Shown here: positions 9,456-20,846 of the stretch, in pieces
How the letters are laid out: each line of letters begins with the position of its first letter
Numbering within the stretch: the first letter of the stretch is position 1
Assembly: GCA_037903475.1 (NCBI GenBank)
Contig: JBAJFG010000120.1
Coordinates: forward strand, 372,001 to 436,000
Origin: Ancylostoma caninum
Taxonomy: Eukaryota > Nematoda > Chromadorea > Rhabditida > Ancylostomatidae
Direction: 5' to 3'
Length of the DNA: 64,000 bases
Translations under genes and position numbers: made by a program
Notes under the pieces: generated by a model
Seen by the model: only the letters and a program-made list of their open reading frames with translations
Databases searched by the model: none
Told to the model about the DNA's origin: nothing

Positions 9456-11040
9456 GTTCTGAGAACAACATAATCCAGAAAGAACCCATACAGGAGAAAC
9501 CAGTGCAGGAGACCCGCTGCACGCGCTTCAACACAAGCAACATCACACTCTGATCGTCTGCGTATCCACGGATGTCATCGCTATCACCGTTCAGTGCTGT
9601 GTCCTAATTTAACTTGTCCAAACAGGGCATGGATGAATCACTAAGATTACCTATTTTGGACGAGGTGCCGTACTCTAATTTACCCTTCAATTGGCGCCCC
9701 TCAACATGTTTATCCGTATGCGACGCCATTTATACCCTACAGTTACCCATGGGTAATCTTACATGTAGTTGTACGACTATTCATCCTTCTATGCATCTAG
9801 ACTCAGATGGTGAAACGATTGCATGCATTGGCCGCATGCATCATTGAGATTACCCGGGGTAACACCACACAAATGTACCTATCGTTTGCACAGACGTCAA
9901 GACGTTTACCGTAGGTAATATCAATTACGCATCCAGGGCCAGAGCAAGGAAGTTTAGTGTATAAGTAGACAAATACGGCAGTTCCATAACATTTCCTGGA
10001 TTTGCAGCGTTGGGAACGTGGAATGCTACATCAGAGGAAGGTATTACATATATTCGAGGAAAAACGGAAACGAAGCTGTTGACGGCTAGCAAAAAAACCG
10101 AAGGTAATTCATAAGAATTGAGAGGAAGGCAAAGAACAGCGCTAATCGGGGAATAAAATTTTTCTTCCACTGATAGCTCTTGCAGAAAACCGTAATATAC
10201 CTCTTTCGTCGATTGAGAGAAGATAAAATCGCAAAATAACTCTATTATCACATGAAGGACACTATTAAAATGTCACTCATGCGAAGCAACATTGAATCGT
10301 TCTTTCGTAGATAAGAAATATCTTCACCACAAAAAAAGTGCTGCTGGTATTTTTTGAGGTTTTCGACAAGGTTGACCACAATAGGCCTTCGTGAGTAGGA
10401 GGGTCGCTGCGTTGTTTTAGAATGCAGGACAACTGTCACTTAGGTTCTCTTGGACCTAACTCCACATGATTTGTGAGAAGAATTATTAAGCTAGGGAACT
10501 TAGGAGATATTATATTGTACAACAGGAATTATATAAGTGTTATACTGTTTATCACATCCCTGCATTATAGACTGCACAATACTACGATGCCACGAATCCA
10601 TGCAGGGATCCAGAACAGGATCCCATCAGAAATACTAGTTGGGCGCAATAGCAGCGTGCTTCTGTTTCAACTTATTGCACTATTCGTGGCCAAGCATTTC
10701 ACTTTCTGAAACGCTGGAATTTCAAAAATGATAACAAAAATCACTGCAAACTCGCCCATTGTCGTTAACATCGAACAAAACTGCAGAAACAACACCATAT
10801 TTGCACCTCCTTGTTTTTGAACACATAAGGGGACGCGGAACAAAAAAATGAAGGGCCATACGTGCGAAAGGTTTACTTCCGATTTTTTCGACCACATCAT
10901 TTGGACAGACATTAGAACACTCCCATTTTTTCTCAAACGAAGCACTAAGATTTTTACGCTCCTACTATCTGTAATAAAGTCATCATTTATATGTGTAAGG
11001 ATATAAAAATAGCTGTCATTGCAACACTTTGTTGCGAAAT
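9456..11040. other. Upstream region of the double-CAP gene; family D repeats, no clear gene
   Basis: Contains a family D repeat at about 9735-9935 (ACCCATGGGTAATCTTACAT ... GTAGGTAATATCAATTACGC). Minus-strand ORFs at 9925-10251 and 10667-10945 have no recognisable motif and no supporting splice partners, so I do not call them genes. Confidence 0.35.
9735..9935. repeat. Family D dispersed repeat
   Basis: Shares with 11215-11345, 11450-11590, 25765-25840 and 47385-47505 the blocks GGGTAATCTYA, GGTAACACCACACAAATKTA, ACGTTTACC and GGTAATMTCAATTAYGCATC. The copies differ in length and order, and TTACCC/GGGTAA boxes recur in both orientations. Confidence 0.5.
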
Positions 11041-14000
11041 ATGCAAAAGCAAGGTCTCGTTGTGAGTTCTTCCACTTCTTTCGCTTCTAAATAATTGGTT
11101 TATAGACTTTATTTGGTTTACAAAATTACAAATCGTGTTTTCCAGAGCGCTTTCCTACTTCTCTTCTGTGGGTCATCTGTCCTCGCGACGAGTAGGTTTC
11201 CAGGATTTTTGGATTTTCTGGCTTCCGGGACTGTAGCACCTCTGAGATTATCCAAGATAACTGTGATAACACCACACAAATTTACCCATCTTTAGTACAC
11301 GCCTAAACTCTTTTACCTTGGGTAACCTCAATTATGCATCCAAATACTGAGGCGAAAATTGAAAAGTATGTTGGAAATTTGTTCCCCTATGTGCGCGCCT
11401 TTACTCTCGTCATAACAATTCAAGGTTATAAATGTGGCTGAATGAGAAATGGGTAATCTTATAGCCAGGGGTTTGATGACTCATGGGTGGCGGCCGGAAA
11501 TAGGCAACGTTACGCATGAGTAAACATGTTGATGGGTGTCAGATAGACAGTAAACTTTAGGACATCAACACGTTTACCATGAGTAATATCAGCGCAGTCG
11601 GGACTAAAAAATAACACAGGGTAAAGGTAAAATGAGCGCTTTTAGTAGATTTATACCGATAGATGAATGGCTTTTCGACTATTCTGTATCAAAACTTACT
11701 CCTTATGATTTGCAGTATGCGATCAAGTAAAATATCCAGCTGTCAAGGATGAGGAAAGAAAGGTGTTTGTCGACTACCATAACGAGCTTAGAAAAGCGAT
11801 ATCCGATGGTTCTGCTGCGAATTATGTCGGGAAATTACCATCAGCGAAAAATATGTACATGTTGGTAAGTTGTTTTTTGCTTGGATTCTGAATTCGAACT
11901 CGAATCGGGAAGTCATGGAACTTCTTCCAATCCAGAAATACGACTGCAACATGGAGAAAGAGCTGGCGAAAGAGCTGGACAAGTGTAGTCCACAAATTAC
12001 GTTCACAAATGGATACGGGCAGAACATCGCCAAGTATGTACTACATGTCTCGCGGCCACCTCATGATCGTTTTTGAGACTTTTACAAAAAGGAAAAGATT
12101 TTAAAAAATTTCCAGGAGTTTCTGATCACAATGGCATACATGATTGCATGCAAAACTGCCAGGAAACTAATTTCTGAGCATCGAATTCTGTGGAGCTGGT
12201 GGGCGGAGTCAGGGGTTTTCCCACCATCTATTCCTTAGCCGATCACGCACAAATCGCATCTTCTATTCGTGAAGGGAGTGGATGATGAGAAGTTTCACGA
12301 GGAATACGAATTATCTCGGAAGGGAATGCATTATTCAGAATTCTCTTCCTCCCACCTTGGCACTGTCACTTGACCCCGCCCACATGCTCCTCCAGAACGG
12401 GAGCTCAGAAATGGGTGTTTCGACAATTCTGCACGGAGGCATGTATACCAACGTGATCAACAGCTCCTGGAAATTTCATATAAAATTTTCAGAAAGGATC
12501 CTGCAATGGGACGGAAAGACGATCTTAAAAATTGCTAGGAAATGTTCATGTACCTAGCACTGTAAGAGGTTTCGTTTTCAGATACACTAATGACAAATTC
12601 ATTGCCATTGCGGACATGAAGGATAAGATCAAGACTGCCATGGAAAGCTGGTATAATCCTGTGCTTCATTATGGAATAAGAAATCGCGACAATATATTCA
12701 GTGATGCTCGTCTATATTCGTTTGCCAATGTAAGTCAGGAAAGTTCTTTTTTTTTTTTTTTTTGAAATTCAGGAAATTGGACGGGAGTGTTCAACTACAA
12801 TTTTATGATGGATAGCACGATTTTTAGAAATAGAAAATGAATAAACAAATTCAAGAATAAATACATTACTACTCTAAGAATAACTGCTGTATAGTGGTTC
12901 AAAGAAATTTTCTGAGCTACTGTTCCAGATGATCTATGCGAAAACACTGCGAATCGGATGTGCTTATAAAGAATGTAACGGCAAGAAGGAATTTTATGTA
13001 TCGTGTATCTACAATCTCATGTGAGTTCATCGTTTTGTCTTTCCTTTTCCTTGCAGTTATACATGTACTAAAAATTGTGTCTTGAAATGAAATCTCGTCA
13101 GGATTTCATAAGCGCTAGGGCGTGAAAGGTTAGTAGGGATGAAAATTCATCTTTTTCTTATCCGAAGAAGAAACAGAGGAAAATCGGAGCGGATTTTACC
13201 TCTTTTTTCTGAAGATCTAATCCTTCAAATGTGATTTAAATGGAAAGCAAAATTGACTAGCACCTGAAATGGGATATGGAAAATACAAATTCTTACCCTA
13301 TACAACCGCTTATCACATGTGCTAAGAGCGTAAGCGATGCAGTGCTGGCAGGGATCCAAGCAAGGATGGGCAGTGGTTGAAGAAAATTAGAAAGTTCCTC
13401 CAATCTTAGGACACTTCATTATGAGGAGAGAGAGAGCAGGCAGTGCTGAAGAGAGTGCAGACGACGAAAGGCACATTTCGGCCCCGCCCCTTCGCACCTG
13501 CTTTCCCAACCAACGTGTGCAATCGATTTTTGCCCTGCCCAAAAGCTTTTTTCTAAGTAGTCATTTTGCCAAGTGAATATGGAAATTATGTAGATAGAGG
13601 TGAGAAATGTGGTGAAGAGTAGATAATATGGGGCGTGTTCACCGGTGCAGCACGAGTTCGCAAATTTCTCAATGGCACAGCTACACCACCAAGTTAAAAT
13701 AACAGGATGAAAAAAATTCAGAATGCATTTCCAGAGGTGGATTCCCGAACAATGTACTCTATGAAAGTGGAACACCATGCAAGAAACATGCGGATTGCAA
13801 CACCTACTCTTCCTCAACCTGTGACAAGGCAAAGGGTCTATGCAACTATTCCGGAAAGCCACCGCGCCCAGGTTGGTTAACCTACCTGCCCTAAGCTTTA
13901 CCCCGAAAATGGAGCATCCATTGAGGTGGCGGAGAGAACACCATGTGCGTTGGCAACAATGCAATGACTGACCTGGCCAGGAATAAGGTTCTGGATGCTC

Positions 14001-15086
14001 ATAACTCGAAGAGGTTTGTTGGTAGCTGTTCAGACTCGGAATATGTAAGGGACTGGAAAGTTTGGCACATCGTAAAAGTTCATGTAGGTCCTAGCACGAA
14101 GTGAGTTGCACTGTGATCATGAGAGGTTGTGTTAAATTGACGTCGCACTTCTAAGGATCAATTATTGAAATTGAAGAGAATAAGATTCTCATCTATTCAG
14201 AAGTCTTCTAGCAAGGGGCCAAATACGCAGCGGCAAAAATCCGCACAACCAACATTTACCGATGAGCTGTTTTATGCCAAAAATGGTAGGAAAATTTCGA
14301 AGTTCACCATTCACATTAGCAGTAGCATTGAAGATACACATTTTGTACTGAGAGGCTAGATTTTTTTGTAAATGTTGTCTGTTTAAGATTTACGATTGCC
14401 CCACGGAGACAGAAGCGATCAAATACGCCAGCACTTGCTCTTTCAAAAAATCCCCTGAAAGTGAGAGACCAGGCCTTGGAGAGAACATATTCATCTACCC
14501 AATACCCAATGCTGATCCTAGCCCTGCATTTGAAGCTGTGAGTTCAACCTGCTTCTTCCAGTCGAAATTCAGTACGGATTTTTCAAATAAACTAGTAACT
14601 GGATGGGTTCCTCCCTGGAAATGTAAAATTTCTTCAGAAAACTCAGTTTTTAAGGCCACAGAAAGCTGGTGGAGTCAGGTTTCAGCCGGCGTCATCAAAT
14701 CAGACTTGAAATTCGATCGCAGCCTCAGGGATAAAGCAGTCGATCAGAGAGGATTTACCCAGGTGAGGGTTAGCAATAGGTCATATTTACCCTCAAGAGA
14801 AAGGTTGTTGTAGATGGCATGGGCAAAAAGTGTGAAGATTGGATGTGCAATACAAACTTGCGATCAGTCTTCATTTGTTGTGTGTCGCTACAGCCCTGCG
14901 TAAGTTTGCGCTATTATAGATTATTTTTGGGAAGAACTGGCTTATTTCTCAGGATGTTACCAAGATTTTGCAATACGTATTTGCAGTGGTAACATTCTCA
15001 ACGAGCAAATTTACCAGCCTGGGTCGGTGTGCGGTGGATGCTCGGCTTCCTGCAATATTTCGGTTGGATTGTGCAGTTTCTACTAA
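11041..15086 (+). CDS. asp-1-like: Double-CAP-domain secreted protein, ASP-1 type (activation-associated secreted protein)
   Basis: Thirteen exons join without a break into 435 residues: 11041-11061, 11146-11191, 11716-11864, 11936-12033, 12582-12729, 12929-13020, 13735-13871, 13926-14013, 14201-14285, 14388-14537, 14655-14762, 14814-14899 and 14987-15086 (TAA). The ATG was chosen because MQKQGLV joins across a GTGAGT intron to SAFLLLFCGSSVLA, giving a signal peptide of about 21 residues. CAP domain 1 (about 36-185) holds VDYHNELR, YDCNMEKE, MESWYNP and MIYAKTLRIGCAY. A Cys-rich hinge (about 188-216) has GTPCKKHADC and STCDKAKGLC. CAP domain 2 (about 245-405) has VLDAHNSKR, IYDCPTETE, GLGENIF, ATESWWSQ and QMAWAKSVKIGCA. 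The tail has CGGCSASCNISVGLC. The length matches two-domain ASPs of hookworms, secreted by larvae or adults; the molecular role is debated. Domain 1 has GQNIA where GENI is usual, and neither domain shows the His of the usual HYTQ motif, so a metal-binding tetrad is incomplete in both (inference from motif comparison). Confidence 0.93.
11215..11600. repeat. Family D repeats inside intron 2 of the double-CAP gene
   Basis: 11215-11345 carries GATAACACCACACAAATTTA and GGGTAACCTCAATTATGCAT. 11450-11590 carries GGGTAATCTTATAGCC, AGTAAACATGTTGATGGGTG and CACGTTTACCATGAGTAATA. They account for most of the 524-base intron between 11191 and 11716. Confidence 0.5.
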
Positions 15087-15125
15087 AAGAGTTCTGCATG
15101 CCCTTTAATCTGCTTTTTTTTTCAG

Positions 15126-15131
15126 AATAAA
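15126..15131 (+). terminator. AATAAA polyadenylation signal of the double-CAP gene
   Basis: Canonical AATAAA 40 bases beyond the TAA stop at 15084-15086. Confidence 0.65.
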
Positions 15132-15139
15132 GTGTTTTC

Positions 15140-17389
15140 TCTTGCAAACATGTGTGATATGGATTTCCTCTGTGTTTAGAGAGACTTACTCTACTTCTTA
15201 CATATCCAAAATTCTTCAAAATAAATGGACACAACTTAGGTAAAATCATTAGTGTTGTACACATGTGTCAGAGATACTCCATACTGACGAGGTCCCCGGA
15301 GAACCTAATTTTCAGCTCCTTTTTCTGTATATGGTAAGAGAACAAAATGTTCAAATCAAAATGGCTACATTCTTTTGCAAGATTTTTATACCCTATTCGA
15401 TATATTGTTTCCCTTATGTTTTATTAGAGGAAATAAAACCAGCTCTACTCACCATCAGCGCATTATTGCTAGGCCATGAGAAAGGAGCTAGCCCCAAAAC
15501 GCTTTTGGCCGTTCTGAATATTATTTTTAAAAAAACACGATAGAATTCAAACCCGTTCGCACGCATACAACGGGGTCGTCCGAAAATAATAACAGTGATA
15601 TCGTTGGAATGTGCGGATGCGCAGACAGTCAGAGTGTCACGATGTAGACGGTGCAGTGTGGGCGAGCAAGTACAAACCTGTATGAAGTTCATTTCATGTT
15701 GGTGCTTCTAGCATATTTGTGATACAAAGTTTATCTCACGGACAGACGGTGATTCAGAACCATTGACATGAATTCTGCCTACCATAGCTTCTTACTACAT
15801 ATCACTACCTTTCCTTCATACCTCGGTAGTCCCTCCCCTGCGCCTAGCTCGGGAACCCTTCTCCTGAGCTCCGAAAAGTGAGTGAAGACGCAGATATTGG
15901 TCCAAGTAATAGCGAGCGAGGAACGGCCAACCGCTTCTCTATGCACTTTTGTTATATATGCACCGATAGGCAGCAGCCATAGATGCAGAATAAAGTATGA
16001 TTCATGGACAGACTTAATAACATACCCATCGAAGTCTGCTATGTCTATCTCATCTGTGAACCTAATAATTAGCAATATCCTCTCGTGATTTGGGTAGGCT
16101 GCCTCATGAACCAAGCGTAGCATAAAATTCTGATCTTCCACAAGCGTTGCCCTGAATTTTAAAACGGTATTTTCAAGACAGGGCTTGGTCCCCGTTCATT
16201 TAACTCTGCCACTGGTTAGTGTTCGCAAGGTTCATCGAAGCTGGTGATGCCTCAGGCCATGCCTAGGCTTGCCCAATAGAGCTTGCAATTTGGCTAAATG
16301 TGCCCAATTCTTTAAATAGAAGCAGTAACATTCGAAGGTTTGAGGAGATGTCGCTCTGCTGGGTGGAGTCATAGTGTACCCATCGAAGTACTGTCGGAAT
16401 GGGTGGTTACGGCTTCTACATATTGCAAAAGTGATGCCTGAATTCGCTGTGAAAAAGTCTAATCACTAATTTATTACAGAATTTGCAGCTGTTTTTCTCT
16501 GATACCAATTTAAGCTGATTCTTCTTTTTGGCGGAGTAGCATTCAAAGAACTGGCAGAAAATATTTGCCGTGTTGCTTGTCAAGATTCATTCATTCATGT
16601 ATTCATTTATCGATGTATTTCTTTTCGCAATAGTTCCGTCAAAAAGCTTGTATGATTCCTTCCCATACAATTCATCCATCCACCGTGTTGTTACTTCCAA
16701 AAGTAATCGTAAATGTTAGCAAAAAGTACTTGAAGGTAAAGATGTTAACAGTGGCATTTTCGAGAGATTCTTTAAATTAAATGCAGAAAGGAGGAAAAAT
16801 AGTTGAAGTGTTAAGCTGAAATGTTCAAAAATTTGACAGAAAATGAGCAGGTCAAGTTGGAAGTAATTTTTTTTATTGGACTGGAAATTTCCACTTGAGA
16901 ATCGTCGCGCATGTAGAGTCGTCCGCCGGTATGATGGCAGGCAACAGAGCGGCTATTGATTGAGATTGCTTAAGGATCAACTAGTACGATCTGGTTGACT
17001 TGGTACCAGTTCTTGCCAAAAGCGCTACACACTTGGCTCACACCTCTATTTAGCCGGCTGTTCGGGTGAGAAACGCAACGAGCCCGGATTTCCAAAGCGG
17101 AATATCAGGCTTGTCCTACGGGGAAAAACATTGTCCCAGAAAGTTCCCTACGGATTCAGATACATATTTCAAGCGCGCCACCGTTTATCTATAATCCTCA
17201 AATGTTAAGCGTTCGCTCAACGCTTTCACATCGTGAAAAATTAGCATCTAACACGTGTAGAAATCATTTCACGTGTCATAACCGCTTCTGTTTCCCTGCA
17301 AAATTGACGGAAATCGTGTGAAACGACGATTAATGCTTTGATTGCACTACAAAAGGGCGTCGAACTGATCAGCCAGAGACGTGGACGCA
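15140..17389. other. Intergenic stretch, no convincing gene
   Basis: Lies between the double-CAP gene and the secreted precursor gene. A 120-codon open frame on the minus strand (15779-16141) has no recognisable motif, and I could not attach splice partners to it. The last 300 bases before 17390 would hold the promoter of the next gene; no TATA box stands out. Confidence 0.35.
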
Positions 17390-19000
17390 ATGAAACTGCT
17401 CATATCTGGCCTGCTGTTACTTGTTGTCGCTCTTCAGGTGGGTAATGCCTGGATAAAGTACGCAGAGGTGTGACCAGCTCATCTGATTTCTAGGTTGAAC
17501 CAAGACCTGATCATCGTCGTGTAAAGCGAGGACAACATCGGATAGGTACCCCCATCGACTTCGGCACGATAGAAGTGGAGCCGACAGTGATCACGAAGAG
17601 AATCGAGCTCCAGGCAAATCCGGTGGTCCACAAGTACACGGTCAACTACGGGGTGAGTTCCGAACTGACCATCTTTAAGTACTATTTTTCTAGTGAAAAA
17701 AAATTTCAAAGAAAAGTTGCAAAGTGGTTTGAGCAGTAGCACGGAAAGGCCAAGAATTTCCCTTTCTTTCATGAGAATTTTCATTTTCTTGTATTTTCTT
17801 GTTTTAGTATTGAAAATACAATCTTGCCGAACGTGTGAAGAAATTGGAGATGCAGAGGATGAAGCCGTTCATCATCTTGCGCGTTTGGTGCCCCGATCCA
17901 ACGACGCGTCACTTTACACCCTTCGGCATAATGTTACTGACTTGAGAGTGGCCAGCTCAGTGTTTCTTTGCACTGAACTGATGCAAACGCGGCGAAATAG
18001 ACACTGAATTGTTCACAGGCTTCTGAAAAGTCGAAATTTGTAATTTGGCGTTTCGTTGGATCCATTGTATTGTCCATCTCATCCTCCACTTCATTGTCAA
18101 CTCGTCCTCGCCTACGCCGCGCATTTCCGCAAAGTATTGACAAATTCGAATGGAATTAAAGGAAACTGACACTGAGAGGGGATGCGGGACGGGGTGCACG
18201 AGTGCACCAATCGTACAACAGCGGTTCCGCCCCTTTTCCCTCACAACGTGTCACACCTAGTCACGTTTTAGGAATGTAGAATTTCAAGGACGTTACTTCG
18301 ACACCTTTTCCCGCAAATTTCATTCCCGAAATGAAGAGTTGAACAAAAATTCGTTGGACTCCCATTTACTTATAGGGCGACCTGGGCGACATTGACCTTA
18401 GCAAGTATCAGCTCGGTGGTGTCAAAGTAATTCAAGGTGAACCGATAGTGCGCAAATATACGATGAGGCAGGTGAGAGGCAGATTATCTTATCCAACTGA
18501 ACGACTTAGCGATTTTAACGATGGCTTGACTTTGACGTTTTCTATAAGCAGAGCCTTTTTTAGGTGAACCTTGTGCCAGGAATGGAACAAGAAGTGTTCA
18601 ACGTTGTAGTGAGTTTGTGGTATATTTCTCCAGAGAATATCATCTTTTCTTTGGTATAGGTGTGGGCGGGCTGGACACGTCCACATAGGTTTCCACTGCA
18701 AGCCCCGCTCTTACCCAAATCGCTGACATATGCGGATTACTTTCACTGCCTCTGCTCTGCTGGACTAAATGCCCATTCTTTTGAATTGTTCCAGGACATT
18801 AACAGAAATAATCCCTCGAAAAACGACAAAAATTTACAGTCTCCTTCGAATTTCAACTTTCAGAGCTAGTTCGACGAGGAAGGCTCGGCCTGTTGGATGG
18901 CAGCAAACGTAACAGCATTCAAATTGTCGTCAGTGAAAGTGATAAATTGGTTCTCAGAGAAGTTTGTGGACATAACATGGTAGTAATAACTCAATTTTAA
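17390..19000 (+). CDS. Small secreted precursor, 162 residues, with RVKR cleavage site and repeated PxVxKYT exon ends
   Basis: Exons 17390-17437, 17494-17652, 18376-18471, 18564-18612 and 18864-19000 (TAA) give one frame. Exon 1 is MKLLISGLLLLVVALQ, a clear signal peptide. A furin-type site RRVKR is at residues 24-28, just after it. Exon 2 ends NPVVHKYTVNYG and exon 3 ends EPIVRKYTMRQ, so exons 2 and 3 look like an old duplication. The C-terminal exon reads LVRRGRLGLLDGSKRNSIQI, then VVSESDKLVLREVCGHNMVV, ending VITQF, with a single Cys. The 18612 donor (GTTTGT) is weak but keeps the frame; the same donor type is used by the receptor gene at 20847-24390. An alternative donor at 18608 (GTGAGT) would need another exon. 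Family not recognised; expected in the secretory pathway and possibly proteolytically processed. Confidence 0.7.
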
Positions 19001-20846
19001 CCAGGTATGATAATGTATGCAATATAAAACTAAAAAATATCGAATAGGCAGGTATTGTATGGTAGTGGTGTTCGGTGTATTCAGTCGCGTGCGCGTTATT
19101 AACATAGGTATCGATTATATTTGTATGCTTCTGTTAGCGACGCACGAGGTTGTCAAACTTCTTTATTGGCCGACGTTTGCGACTTCGCCTTCGTCAGAGC
19201 CTGAAAGAGTCAAGTCGATCCGTGAAAGTACTCAGACAAACACCTCCTCAATCCAACTTCGATCCAGATTATACCCGAAAATCACGAATAACCCCAGCGG
19301 TAGCCCACTCACCTCTTCAAAAGTCCGCCGACTGGGTGATGTCTTCGACGACCGGCCGAACACACTGGACTTGGAAACAGTATGAGACATCGGTATCGAT
19401 TGACTATCTCAAGCCACTATTATACATAGATAGCTAAGGACGCACTTATCTTAATGATTAGTACTTCGTTGCTAGGAAAAGCTTCGGTATGTGTGCTGAA
19501 TTGCAATGCGGAGAATTTGCCGAATTGTGCACGCTAGAGGGCTACCGCACCGCAGCCGTTCACGACTCCCAGCCTGGCTACTACTAAACTTGGTGGAACT
19601 ATAGTAACTAAAATTTGAGATCCATTTTACATACTCCGTTGTTTTGTGTAATGAGAATACCTTTTAGTAATAGTTCAGAAATACAGACCCTTAATAACTG
19701 GTATTTGATAACTACGAGAACACCCAGTTGTTGCTGGGTGACATTAACATCCTCGATCCCCAACATTACATCCTCGATCCGATCTTACACTTCCGTCATG
19801 ATATGCCACGTAGGACGCGGCGGTTCCTTAAGCACGCAGGTGTGCTATACCGGTTATGTACGCTGTCCCATTCGTCGTTCCACGCATGTCAACCGGTTGA
19901 GCACATTGTCGCGAATGTGTTAATTAACAAGAGGAAGATGGAGATGACAACGTTTTGTGCATTACTTGAAACTACAGCAGTGTATTTTTGCTGATCCGTA
20001 CAACAATGACTACAAACCGCCAAGAATTTTATCTAGAAGAAGCAGTGTCAACCATGGGACATTGAATAAAATCGTCAACAGTCAGACCTGAAAGTGTTTA
20101 ATGTACAAATTCAACTTCACGGTAGTAACAAATGAACAAATTAGTACTTAGTTCAATCAGCGATTAGTGTCCTACGTACATGTCCATGCATATGTAGTTA
20201 GTTACACATCGAAAAATCAACTGAGGAAAAATTCGTATGAGCAAGACTAGCTTATTCATGTTCAAATGCTACCGATCTGCAGGGTGCAGGATAGAAGCTA
20301 CAGTCCGTGCCTAATCAGTAGGGTGATCCATGGTGGAGAAACATAATCAACACTGTCATGCACAGAACTATAACTGCACTTGATACAGCGGAGCGAAAAC
20401 TACACAAAAATACTATTGACAATATATGCAATAAAGAATATCGCACCTCCAGTAACAAAGAAAATTGTGGTGGGGAGTTCTCTAACAGTGTGTTCTCTTA
20501 TGGGCATGCTAGTCGTTCACGCAAAGACGGATGAAGAGTGTTACATATTCCACGTGGATTATAGCACTCGGCGTCGTCTTCGCCCGTGACATTGGCTCTA
20601 ATAACCTTCGCTTTCGGTCACAGCACTTCTGACGATGTCGCTTCCCGCCCCAGCAATAATCGATATGTATCAAAATGATGTCTCCCCAGCGAGGACGACG
20701 GACTGTACGCGTAGAGAAATCCTCAGACGCCCATTATGCTACAATACCGCTTCTTCCAGCTGCTTTATGCGATAACTGCTTCGCTTCAGACAGGTCGTCT
20801 TAGAACTCGTGGAAGTCCAAAGGGATGAGGAAGCAGAATAAAATGT
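19001..20846. other. Intergenic stretch with a retroelement tail on the minus strand
   Basis: Apart from the minus-strand tail at 19130-19330 (listed separately) I see no gene. ORFs near 19600-20000 and 20380-20589 lack motifs and splice partners. Confidence 0.35.
19130..19330 (-). pseudogene. 3' tail of a retroelement, Penelope-like in style
   Basis: On the minus strand it reads TCTGACGAAGGCGAAGTCGC, AAACGTCGGCCAATAAAG, AAGTTTGACAACCTCGTGCG. The plan (GACGAAG, a short gap, AAACGT.GGCC, AATAAA, then AACAACC/GACAACC) is the same as in the tails at 32360-32430, 40130-40195, 59620-59660 and 63800-63860, two of which follow a GIY-YIG coding relic. No coding part is recognisable here. Confidence 0.45.

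Noticed and set aside
9925..10251. 108-codon minus-strand frame as a gene
   Set aside because: Borders a family D repeat, has no motif, and no exon on either side could be joined in frame.
13419..13964. 181-codon minus-strand frame
   Set aside because: Antisense to exons 7 and 8 of the double-CAP gene (13735-13871 and 13926-14013), whose own frame is firmly supported.
15779..16141. 120-codon minus-strand frame
   Set aside because: No recognisable motif, no good splice borders and no neighbours in frame; left as unassigned.
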